Below, piece by piece: positions 50,724 through 57,807 of a DNA stretch of 64,000 bases. The stretch lies in assembly GCF_011068285.1 (NCBI RefSeq), contig NZ_CP049616.1, positions 62,001 through 126,000 of the forward strand, written 5' to 3'. Under the pieces are notes generated by a model that was given only the letters and a program-made list of their open reading frames with translations, ran no database searches and was not told the DNA's origin. This stretch comes from Flagellimonas oceani. Its GTDB lineage: Bacteria; Bacteroidota; Bacteroidia; Flavobacteriales; Flavobacteriaceae. The position numbers and the translations under genes are program-made. Every line of letters begins with the position of its first letter. Positions within the stretch are counted from its first letter, which is position 1.

Positions 50724-50757
50724 AAATCCCGTTTGCTATGTGGCCAACGGGATTTTT
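50724..50757 (+). terminator. Rho-independent terminator after queA
   Basis: AAATCCCGTT (50724-50733) pairs with AACGGGATTT (50746-50755) and is followed by further T. Confidence 0.88.
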
Positions 50758-50776
50758 TCTTGCTTATCTTTAAGGG

Positions 50777-51817
50777 ATGGAAACCAAAAAAAAGGACATA
50801 CGTGCATTGACCAAGGAACAACTTCGCAATTTTTTTGTGGAGCAGGGCGATAAAGCATTCCGAGGAAATCAGGTCTACGAATGGTTATGGCAAAAATCTG
50901 CCCACGATTTTGATGCCATGACCAATATTTCCAAAGAGACCAGACAAATGTTGGAAGATAATTTTGTCATCAATCACATTCGGGTGGACCAAATGCAGCG
51001 TAGTTCCGATGGTACCATCAAAAATGCGGTACGTTTGCACGATGGGCTAGTGGTGGAGTCTGTATTGATTCCCACCGATACCCGAACCACCGCTTGTGTA
51101 TCCAGTCAAGTGGGATGTAGTTTGGATTGCCGGTTTTGTGCCACTGCCCGCCTAAAGCGGATGCGAAATTTGAATCCCGATGAGATTTATGATCAAGTTG
51201 TGGCCATTGACAATGAAAGCCGTTTGTATTTTGATCGCCCACTGAGCAATATCGTTTTTATGGGCATGGGCGAACCTTTGATGAATTACAACAATGTATT
51301 GAAGGCCATCGAAAAAATCACATCCCCCGAGGGACTGGGCATGTCCCCCAAGCGAATCGTGGTGTCCACATCCGGAGTGCCCAAAATCATTAAAAAAATG
51401 GCCGATGAAGAGGTGAAGTTCGGTTTGGCGGTTTCCTTGCATTCGGCAATTGATGAGGTGCGCACCTCCATTATGCCGTTCAATTCCACATTTCCACTGA
51501 AAGACCTTCGTGAAGCGCTGGAATATTGGTACAGCAAGACCAAGAACAGAATTACCTACGAATATGTGGTCTGGAAAGGCATCAACGACACTCAGGAAGC
51601 AGCCGATGCCTTGGTGAAGTTTTGCAAGTTTGCTCCATCAAAAGTAAATATCATCGAGTATAATCCCATTGATGACGGTGAGTTTCAGCAAGCACCAAAT
51701 AGTGCCGTTGAAATGTACCAGAAAACCTTGGAACGAAACGGGATTACGGTCACCATACGCAGATCTCGTGGCAAGGACATTGATGCCGCTTGCGGACAGC
51801 TTGCCAATAAAAGCTGA
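50777..51817 (+). CDS. rlmN: Dual-specificity 23S rRNA A2503 / tRNA A37 C2-methyltransferase
   Basis: The 346-residue radical SAM protein has an N-terminal accessory domain (EQLRNFFVEQGDKAFRGNQV), the cluster motif CSLDCRFCATA, IVFMGMGEPLMNYNNVL, VVSTSGVPKIIKKM, LAVSLHSA, and the methyl-carrying Cys in DIDAACGQL near the C-terminus. The two catalytic cysteines needed for the ping-pong mechanism are therefore present. It modifies 23S rRNA at the peptidyl transferase centre and some tRNAs. A heptamer repeat array starts 5 nt after its stop codon. Confidence 0.95.
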   Translation: METKKKDIRALTKEQLRNFFVEQGDKAFRGNQVYEWLWQKSAHDFDAMTNISKETRQMLEDNFVINHIRVDQMQRSSDGTIKNAVRLHDGLVVESVLIPTDTRTTACVSSQVGCSLDCRFCATARLKRMRNLNPDEIYDQVVAIDNESRLYFDRPLSNIVFMGMGEPLMNYNNVLKAIEKITSPEGLGMSPKRIVVSTSGVPKIIKKMADEEVKFGLAVSLHSAIDEVRTSIMPFNSTFPLKDLREALEYWYSKTKNRITYEYVVWKGINDTQEAADALVKFCKFAPSKVNIIEYNPIDDGEFQQAPNSAVEMYQKTLERNGITVTIRRSRGKDIDAACGQLANKS

Positions 51818-51822
51818 TTTTT

Positions 51823-51881
51823 AGGAGACAGGAGACAGGAGACAGGGGACAGGGGACAGGGGACAGGGGACAGGGGACAGG
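51823..51881 (+). repeat. Tandem array of the heptamer AGGRGAC, eight copies
   Basis: Three units AGGAGAC then five units AGGGGAC follow without interruption from 51823 to 51878, plus a partial unit. The strict 7-bp period and clean change of one base between blocks are plain in the sequence. It lies in the intergenic space after rlmN and cannot be a CRISPR because there are no spacers. Confidence 0.95.
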
Positions 51882-51899
51882 TTATATTTAGTTTTTCAC

Positions 51900-51927
51900 T
51901 GAACTCTGAACTCAGAACTCAGGAACT
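51900..51927 (+). repeat. Second heptamer array, TGAACTC type
   Basis: TGAACTC, TGAACTC, AGAACTC and a degenerate AGGAACT follow in 7-bp steps, 19 bp after the first array but with a different unit. Confidence 0.8.
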
Positions 51928-52046
51928 ATTCCCCTTGCAAATCATCGACACTTTGAGGTCTGTATCTTAAAACTTGCAATTCATTCCTACAACTCTGGCA
52001 TTTTCCCTACTTTTAGGGTTTCAAAACCAAACACCACACCGTTACG

Positions 52047-53021
52047 TTGAAAATCGTTTCGCAGATAAGGGAGCCCATAGAAAATGAGATGCAGCTTTTT
52101 GAGGAAAAATTCCTCAAATCCATGTCCTCCAAGGTCGCATTGTTCAACAGGATCACCTACTACATAGTGAATAGAAAGGGCAAGCAAATGCGCCCGATGT
52201 TCGTTTTTTTGACCGCCAAGTTGTTGAACGGGGAAGTCAACGAGCGGACCTACACGGGGGCATCCATTATCGAGTTGATCCATACCGCAAGTTTGGTGCA
52301 CGACGATGTTGTGGACGATAGTAACAAACGAAGAGGTTTTTTCTCCATCAATGCCCTTTGGAAGAACAAAATTGCCGTTTTGGTTGGGGATTTTTTATTC
52401 TCGAAAGGACTTTTGGTCTCGTTGGAAAACAAAAATTACGACTTGCTCCATATTATTTCCAATGCGGTACGGGATATGAGCGAAGGGGAATTGCTCCAAA
52501 TTGAAAAAGCGCGATTGTTGGATATTACGGAAGATGTGTACTACGACATCATCCGACAAAAAACCGCAACCCTAATCGCGGCTTGCTGCAGTATGGGAGC
52601 CTGTTCCGTACGACCGGATTCCGATGAAGTAGAAATCTTTAGAAAGTTCGGTGAGCTCTGTGGAATGGCCTTTCAAATCAAGGACGACCTTTTTGATTAC
52701 GGTGCAGAGAAAATCGGAAAACCTACCGGAATCGATATCAAAGAACAAAAAATGACACTTCCCCTTATCTACGCCTTGAACAATAGCGACAAGGAAAAGA
52801 AAAAGTGGTTGATCAACTCCATCAAAAAGCATAACAAAAACAAGAAACGGGTAAAAGAAGTAATCGAGTACGTCAAGGAAAAAGGCGGACTGGATTATGC
52901 CGTGGTAAAAATGCTTGAGTTCAAGGACGAAGCCTTGGCCATTTTGGACAATTATCCCGATTCCGAGTATAAAAGTGCCCTCACACTTATGGTCAACTAC
53001 GTGGTGGATCGTAAAAAATAA
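52047..53021 (+). CDS. Trans-polyprenyl diphosphate synthase
   Basis: The 324-residue all-helical protein has the two aspartate-rich motifs LVHDDVVDDSNKRRG and FQIKDDLFDYG, GKQMRPMFVFL before the first, and KPTGIDIKEQKMTLPLIYAL after the second. It condenses isopentenyl diphosphate onto allylic diphosphates, probably making the C30-C40 side chain of menaquinone; chain length is not certain. The start is TTG at 52047, as no ATG gives the N-terminal helix. The second residues before the first motif are small, in keeping with long products. Confidence 0.9.
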   Translation: MKIVSQIREPIENEMQLFEEKFLKSMSSKVALFNRITYYIVNRKGKQMRPMFVFLTAKLLNGEVNERTYTGASIIELIHTASLVHDDVVDDSNKRRGFFSINALWKNKIAVLVGDFLFSKGLLVSLENKNYDLLHIISNAVRDMSEGELLQIEKARLLDITEDVYYDIIRQKTATLIAACCSMGACSVRPDSDEVEIFRKFGELCGMAFQIKDDLFDYGAEKIGKPTGIDIKEQKMTLPLIYALNNSDKEKKKWLINSIKKHNKNKKRVKEVIEYVKEKGGLDYAVVKMLEFKDEALAILDNYPDSEYKSALTLMVNYVVDRKK

Positions 53022-53036
53022 ATTTTTAAATTATTG

Positions 53037-53070
53037 ATTATCAAATAAATACTGATAATTTTTATTTTCA
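53037..53070 (+). terminator. Weak possible terminator after the polyprenyl synthase
   Basis: ATTATC (53037-53042) can pair with GATAAT (53054-53059), followed by a T-rich tract. The stem is short and AT-only apart from one pair. Confidence 0.3.
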
Positions 53071-53130
53071 GGCAACTATTTGTGTCTATATCCCGTCTAT
53101 TAAAATAGAAGCACTTTTATAACCAAACTT

Positions 53131-53706
53131 TTGAAGATCATCTCGCTACATAGCAACGAAAAACAACTGATCAAGAAATCGATCAAAGGGGACCAACAGG
53201 CCCAAAAGTTGCTGTACGATAAGTTTTCGCCCAAGATGTTGGGAGTTTGTAGGCAGTACATCAAAGACCTGCATTTTGCAGAGGATGTGATGATCCATGG
53301 TTTTGTCAAAGTCTTTAACCACTTAAGTTCCTATCAATTTAAAGGGAGTTTTGAAGGTTGGATCAGAACCATAATGGTGCGAGAGAGCATTTCGTATCTG
53401 CGCAAAAGGCAGTTTGTAGTATATGATGACGAAGCTGTTGGGGTAAATGGAGAAGTTTCCACTTCTCACGATGGTATTTTGGATCTAGAGTATGTTCAGC
53501 AGCTTATCGACGGATTGCCGGAAGGTTATAAGGCAGTTTTCTTGCTCTACGCCATTGAGGGTTATGGTCATAAAGAGATAGCGGAACTATTGGAAATATC
53601 GGAAGGAACCTCGAAATCACAATTGTTCAAGGCCAGAAAGATGCTTCAAGATAATTTAAGTTTAAAGGGAATGTCGCCCAAATCACATTCGGCGAACAAA
53701 AAATAG
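53131..53706 (+). CDS. ECF-type RNA polymerase sigma factor
   Basis: The 191-residue protein has sigma region 2 (about residues 20-90: LLYDKFSPKMLGVCRQYIKD, AEDVMIHGFVKVFNHL, FEGWIRTIMVRESISYLRKR). Region 4 follows (about 125-180: GLPEGYKAVFLLYAIEGYGH, KEIAELLEISEGTSKSQLFK). It starts with TTG at 53131. The next gene, 4 nt downstream, encodes a single-span membrane protein that is the probable anti-sigma factor, and an outer-membrane protein follows, so an envelope-stress or surface-signal role is likely. Confidence 0.92.
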   Translation: MKIISLHSNEKQLIKKSIKGDQQAQKLLYDKFSPKMLGVCRQYIKDLHFAEDVMIHGFVKVFNHLSSYQFKGSFEGWIRTIMVRESISYLRKRQFVVYDDEAVGVNGEVSTSHDGILDLEYVQQLIDGLPEGYKAVFLLYAIEGYGHKEIAELLEISEGTSKSQLFKARKMLQDNLSLKGMSPKSHSANKK

Positions 53707-53710
53707 AGGT

Positions 53711-54427
53711 ATGGATAAACTGGAAAAACATATCAAAGAGAAGCTGGAGAAGCGAACCATTGTGCCATCAGAAGGAGCATGGGACAAAATTGCTTCGCAG
53801 GTGGCACAAAAGCCACAAAATAGGAACAAATGGCTTTCTTATGCCATAGCGGCAAGCGTTGTGGGCATTGTGCTGGTTTCGGTCTTCTTTTATACAAATA
53901 ATGATGCAGCGATTGAAGCACCACAAGTTGTTGAAACGGAAACACAGGAAGAAGCCGACATAAAATCTATCGAAAAAGTCGACAAAGAACCAGTTCCAGA
54001 GGAGAAAGCTGAAGTGGCCGAAGCAGAGGTAGAGCTTACAATTCCAAAGGAAACCAAAGAGTTTCAAGGACCGACTTCCAATGCTGCGGTTGCCGAGCAA
54101 GAAGCAAAAGAGCCTTTGCGTGATGAAATCAGGATCAACTCGGATAAGCTGATTGCACAAAAGGTGGAAGAAGTGGTCGCTCAGGTGCAAATTATGGAAA
54201 ATGCAAAGCAAGATGTTACCGATGCCGAAGTGGATTCGCTTTTGCGGGCGGCACAACGACAGATTTTGACCGATAAGTTATTCGCCGATGGCGGTTCCGT
54301 GGATGCCATGTCACTATTGGCAGAAGTGGAGGACGAACTCGACGAATCGTTCCGCGACCAAATCTTTGACGCCCTAAAATCGGGATACCTTAAACTGCGT
54401 ACCGCCGTGGCAGACCGAAATCAATAA
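53711..54427 (+). CDS. Single-span membrane protein, candidate anti-sigma factor
   Basis: The 238-residue protein has a cytoplasmic N-terminus of about 43 residues (MDKLEKHIKEKLEKRTIVPS, GAWDKIASQV), one membrane helix (about 44-62, AIAASVVGIVLVSVFF), and a long acidic, Glu/Val/Lys-rich outer part. The ending has LRAAQRQILTDKLF and a helical tail. The size of the N-terminal part and position right after the ECF sigma gene suggest it binds the sigma factor. No conserved anti-sigma zinc motif is seen. Confidence 0.75.
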   Translation: MDKLEKHIKEKLEKRTIVPSEGAWDKIASQVAQKPQNRNKWLSYAIAASVVGIVLVSVFFYTNNDAAIEAPQVVETETQEEADIKSIEKVDKEPVPEEKAEVAEAEVELTIPKETKEFQGPTSNAAVAEQEAKEPLRDEIRINSDKLIAQKVEEVVAQVQIMENAKQDVTDAEVDSLLRAAQRQILTDKLFADGGSVDAMSLLAEVEDELDESFRDQIFDALKSGYLKLRTAVADRNQ

Positions 54428-54512
54428 AATTATTCATCAATCAAGCTGAACCTTCTACGACTTCCTGCTCTGAACGGGCAGGGAGGAGGGAGGTTTATAA
54501 ATCAAAACAATC

Positions 54513-55583
54513 ATGAAAACAATTACATTTTATTCAACAGTTTTATTCCTTTTCCTTGTTTCCCAAGTAGCATTTGGACAAGAGGACTATCAAAAGAAAA
54601 TAGAGGCGTTGAAAGTTGAAAAACAGCGCATCATTGAACAAGAAAAGGATGCTTTAAAGTTTGAGGTAAAGGATATCAACCAGCGTTTGGAAGATGGTGA
54701 TATTTCGGAAAATGAGGCAAGGATTTTAAAAGAGGAAGTGGCCAAGCAAAGGGCACTCAATATTGAAAATCGCGTAGCCATTATCGAAAACAGGATTGCT
54801 TTGTTGGAGCGGAACAAGGGAGAGGTGCTTACATTGAGTGAGATAGATACCATTTATGGTGATAGAATGCGAATTGGGTTACTTATTGATGGTAAACCGG
54901 CCATTACATTTAATTCCAACAGGTGGAAAAAGGAGATAAAATATGACAGGCGTACCTATTCCGATTTTGTGATGGCCATTGGTTTGAACAACGCTATCAT
55001 CGAGGGGCAATCTTTATCCGATTCTCCTTATAAGATTGGCGGAAGCCGTTTTTTTGAAATGGGATGGCAATGGCGCACCCGGGTGTTCAAAAACTCCAAT
55101 TGGCTACGATTTAATTACGGGTTTTCGTTCCAGTTCAATGGGTTGAAACCTGATGGGAACCGAATATTTGTGCAGGAGGAAGGTCAAACCGTGTTGCAGG
55201 AATTTGAATATGATTTGGATAAGTCCAAGTTTCGAATGGACAATCTGGTGTTCCCCGTTCATTTTGAGGTAGGTCCTTCAAGGTTAAGAAAAACCGAGCG
55301 TACCATGCGTTACTCCATTAGAGACCAATTTAGGGTCGGATTTGGAGGGTACGGAGGCTTTAGTCTGGGTACCCGTCAAAAATTAAAGTACAACCGCGAT
55401 GGAGAGAATGTCAAGGATAAGCTCAAGCGGGATTACAACAGCAGCGATTTGATCTATGGGGTAAGCGGTTACATGGGGTTTGATGGTGTGCTGCTGTATC
55501 TAAAATATGACTTGAACCCTATCTTTAAAGATGCAGAAGTAAAGCAAAACAATATTTCACTGGGCCTTCGGTTCGATATTTGA
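54513..55583 (+). CDS. Outer-membrane beta-barrel protein with N-terminal coiled coil
   Basis: The 356-residue protein has a signal peptide (MKTITFYSTVLFLFLVSQVA, cleaved near F-G-Q). A charged coiled coil spans about residues 25-105 (KKIEALKVEKQRIIEQEKDA, NIENRVAIIENRIALLERNK). The rest is strands of an outer-membrane barrel (GSRFFEMGWQWRTRVF, WLRFNYGFSFQFNGL) ending L-R-F-D-I. It follows the sigma/anti-sigma pair with an 85-bp gap and may be its regulated output or sensor. I do not recognise a named family. Confidence 0.78.
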   Translation: MKTITFYSTVLFLFLVSQVAFGQEDYQKKIEALKVEKQRIIEQEKDALKFEVKDINQRLEDGDISENEARILKEEVAKQRALNIENRVAIIENRIALLERNKGEVLTLSEIDTIYGDRMRIGLLIDGKPAITFNSNRWKKEIKYDRRTYSDFVMAIGLNNAIIEGQSLSDSPYKIGGSRFFEMGWQWRTRVFKNSNWLRFNYGFSFQFNGLKPDGNRIFVQEEGQTVLQEFEYDLDKSKFRMDNLVFPVHFEVGPSRLRKTERTMRYSIRDQFRVGFGGYGGFSLGTRQKLKYNRDGENVKDKLKRDYNSSDLIYGVSGYMGFDGVLLYLKYDLNPIFKDAEVKQNNISLGLRFDI

Positions 55584-55607
55584 CCAATTTTGAACCTTGA
55601 AGAAATG

Positions 55608-55635
55608 CGGTCAGGATTTTCCTGACCGTTTTTTT
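55608..55635. terminator. Terminator between the barrel protein and the zinc-ribbon gene
   Basis: CGGTCAGG (55608-55615) pairs with CCTGACCG (55621-55628), with an ATTTT loop and a run of seven T. The convergent zinc-ribbon gene ends inside the T-run. Confidence 0.88.
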
Positions 55636-55897
55636 ATGTGGATAGTGCCCGCTCCATTTCTGGGGTAAAATCTTCTTTGTAATACACTTTTTTACAGTGC
55701 GAACATTCCGCATAACGGATATTGTTGATCGTAAACAACGGAATCCAGAACAAATGGGCGTAGTTGGGCTGGGCAACTGCGGTGATGGTTCCCGTTTGCC
55801 CGCAATGCGAACAGGAAACATGGGGCAACCTTTTGGTTTCTTTTTTGCCGGGTCTTGTTCCGAAGAAAAGTATCATTCCACATATATATTTATCCAT
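55634..55897 (-). CDS. Zinc-ribbon domain protein
   Basis: The 87-residue protein has CSHCGQTGTITAV at about residue 29 and ECSHCKKVYYKEDF at about 64, two CxxC knuckles that together bind one zinc. Between them are hydrophobic residues (AHLFWIPLFTINN), so it may touch the membrane. Proteins of this kind are common and unassigned. It ends at a shared terminator with the barrel gene. Confidence 0.8.
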   Translation of the reverse strand: MDKYICGMILFFGTRPGKKETKRLPHVSCSHCGQTGTITAVAQPNYAHLFWIPLFTINNIRYAECSHCKKVYYKEDFTPEMERALST

Positions 55898-55982
55898 CTC
55901 AAAGTTAGCCCTTTCACGGGCGAATGAAAAAAATGATTTTCGTTTTTAAAAAATTTCTACATTCGCCCACATTTTTGAAACA

Positions 55983-56612
55983 TTGAACGCCTACCACGAT
56001 TTGGAGGATTGGCTGTCCTGGATGGACGACATCTCCAGTAAGGATTATGTGATTATCGATAATTTTCTTCGTGACGATCTGTATACGGAGATCAAATCTT
56101 TTTTTCTGGGCAAACTCCCCAATTTCAAGGAAGCAGGTATCGGTGCCCATGCCGATAACCAAATCGACAGTAAGGTGCGTGGCGATTTTACGTATTGGTT
56201 GGATAGACAGCGGGATGCCCAATTGGAAACCTATTGGAATCTATTGGATGAAACCATGCACATCTTCAACCGGTACTGTTATTTGAGTTTGTCGGGTTAC
56301 GAGTTTCACTTGGCACATTATCCTTCGGGAGGGCATTACGATAAACATTTGGACCAGTTTGAAAACAGGAACAACCGCATGATATCGATGATCATTTATT
56401 TGAACGATGATTGGAAACTGGGCGATGGTGGGGAACTGGAAATTTTTGAAAAGGATGGTTCAAGTTTTCTGGTGGAACCATTGGCGGCAAGGTGCGTAAT
56501 GTTCAAAAGTGCCGAGGTGCCCCATGCGGTTTTGGAGGCCCACAAAAGTAGATTTAGCCTTACTGGTTGGTTGCTCTACCAACCCTCATCGGTGGGTAAG
56601 TTGTTTGTGTGA
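55983..56612 (+). CDS. 2-oxoglutarate/Fe(II) oxygenase, prolyl-hydroxylase-like
   Basis: The 209-residue protein has a double-stranded beta helix. FHLAHYPSGGHYDKHLDQFE holds the H-x-D iron ligands (HLD), MISMIIYLNDDWKLGDGGEL is the usual next strand, EVPHAVLEAH gives the distal His, and SRFSLTGWL gives the 2-oxoglutarate-binding Arg. This is the prolyl 4-hydroxylase-like superfamily; the target is unknown. The start is TTG at 55983. It converges with the next gene, whose stop is directly adjacent. Confidence 0.88.
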   Translation: MNAYHDLEDWLSWMDDISSKDYVIIDNFLRDDLYTEIKSFFLGKLPNFKEAGIGAHADNQIDSKVRGDFTYWLDRQRDAQLETYWNLLDETMHIFNRYCYLSLSGYEFHLAHYPSGGHYDKHLDQFENRNNRMISMIIYLNDDWKLGDGGELEIFEKDGSSFLVEPLAARCVMFKSAEVPHAVLEAHKSRFSLTGWLLYQPSSVGKLFV

Positions 56613-56924
56613 TCAATCTTTTTTGTAAGGAATTTGCCGAATAAGTTCCTCGTTTTGTGATGTTGATGCACCGTAGGACATCACCAAAGTACCCTTGGTC
56701 CCATCTTTGGCCTCGATGGCAAAAACAGTGGATTGGTCGCTCGGATTTGTCATCCCCTCAAAACGATAGGACTCGATGATGACCAAATCGCTGGGTTGAT
56801 ACTCTTTTTTGGAGTAGAGTGCCTTAATACAGGATTCATCCGCCTCAAAATCTTCCTTGAAGCCTTCATTTTGGGTCAACGTGTTCACCGCTTGCGAAAG
56901 AGTTGTAAAGTCATGATGTGCCAT
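56613..56924 (-). CDS. Conserved small protein of unknown function
   Basis: The 103-residue cytoplasmic protein starts MAHHDFTTLSQAVNTLTQNE, with a central FEADESCIKALYSKKEYQPS and VIIESYRFEGMTNPSDQSTV, and ends GTLVMSYGASTSQNEELIRQ. It looks like a small alpha/beta protein. Similar Bacteroidetes proteins carry the misleading label phosphoribosylpyrophosphate synthetase, but no PRPP synthetase motif is present. Role unknown. Confidence 0.78.
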   Translation of the reverse strand: MAHHDFTTLSQAVNTLTQNEGFKEDFEADESCIKALYSKKEYQPSDLVIIESYRFEGMTNPSDQSTVFAIEAKDGTKGTLVMSYGASTSQNEELIRQIPYKKD

Positions 56925-56958
56925 TTTTTTAAGTTTTGAATTCTAGGGTCAAAAATTT

Positions 56959-57807
56959 CTACACGGTCATAAAAATATCCGATTTTTTCACCTTGATTTT
57001 ATTGTTGAACCTCGATACTAAATTTTCCAGATTGGTTCTTTTCCACTCTTGCATTAATGGGTGGCAAACGATTTCAATTTGAAAATCAATGTCTTCCAAT
57101 GGAAATTTAATGAACTTGAACTTATGTTCATCTTGCCATTTTGAATGTATATAAAGTAGCAGTCTGTATTCCTGCTCATGTTTGTACGATGAATCTTTTT
57201 TGAACGCAGAATATTTGAAATTCTGTTTAGATAAGTCCGGGTCGAATGGGTTCAAGGGCAAATATCTTACCTCATCAGCAATAAAGTGAAGCCTATGTCC
57301 ACTATCTACTACAAATTTCTCGGCAGCTTCAGTAATATACGAAATAAAATCCTTGGCAATTACCTTAATGGCCACCGAGTCTTTATTGGAGTATAAATTC
57401 CACATGGCCATGGATTCCCGCTCATCATGAAACCAGCAATTGGCAAATTGTAGTTGTTGCCTATATTTTCCAAAACCATTCATGGATTCCTTGCCCTTCA
57501 AAAGATTGGGGAACCGTTGTTGTATCTGCAAAACTTTTTCCTTGTTCTCGCTTTCGTTTATAAGGTCCTCAAGGTTGGCAGCTCTCAATTGTGATGTGGA
57601 CAATCCTTCCACCGGGTCCTCCAAAAGGTCTAAACGGGTAAATACAAGTTCACTTTTAATAACAAAGTTTAACAATTTGTGAAGGCTTAGGTATTTCCAA
57701 AGAAACTCTCCTTGCTTAAAATTCGGATGTTTTATCTTTACTTCGCCTCTTTTGTCAAACCCCATTATTGAGAAAAAATCATTTTTTTTAGAATTTAATT
57801 TTTCCAC
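56959..57807 (-). CDS. DUF2971 domain protein
   Basis: The 282-residue protein has LWKYLSLHKLLNFVIKSELV, the FTRLDLLEDPVEG segment, and NCWFHDERESMAMWNLYSNK followed by SVAIKV, which is the core of DUF2971. Then YKHEQEYRLLL is the usual downstream motif. The domain is of unknown function and often found in accessory regions. Its first 20 nt overlap the end of the CocE gene on the same strand; an internal ATG at 57765 would avoid the overlap but loses 14 residues. The DNA is more AT-rich than its neighbours, so recent gain is possible. Confidence 0.8.
   Translation of the reverse strand: MEKLNSKKNDFFSIMGFDKRGEVKIKHPNFKQGEFLWKYLSLHKLLNFVIKSELVFTRLDLLEDPVEGLSTSQLRAANLEDLINESENKEKVLQIQQRFPNLLKGKESMNGFGKYRQQLQFANCWFHDERESMAMWNLYSNKDSVAIKVIAKDFISYITEAAEKFVVDSGHRLHFIADEVRYLPLNPFDPDLSKQNFKYSAFKKDSSYKHEQEYRLLLYIHSKWQDEHKFKFIKFPLEDIDFQIEIVCHPLMQEWKRTNLENLVSRFNNKIKVKKSDIFMTV

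Noticed and set aside
51823..51881. CRISPR array.
   Set aside because: The repeat unit is 7 bp, tandem, with no spacers and no cas genes nearby.
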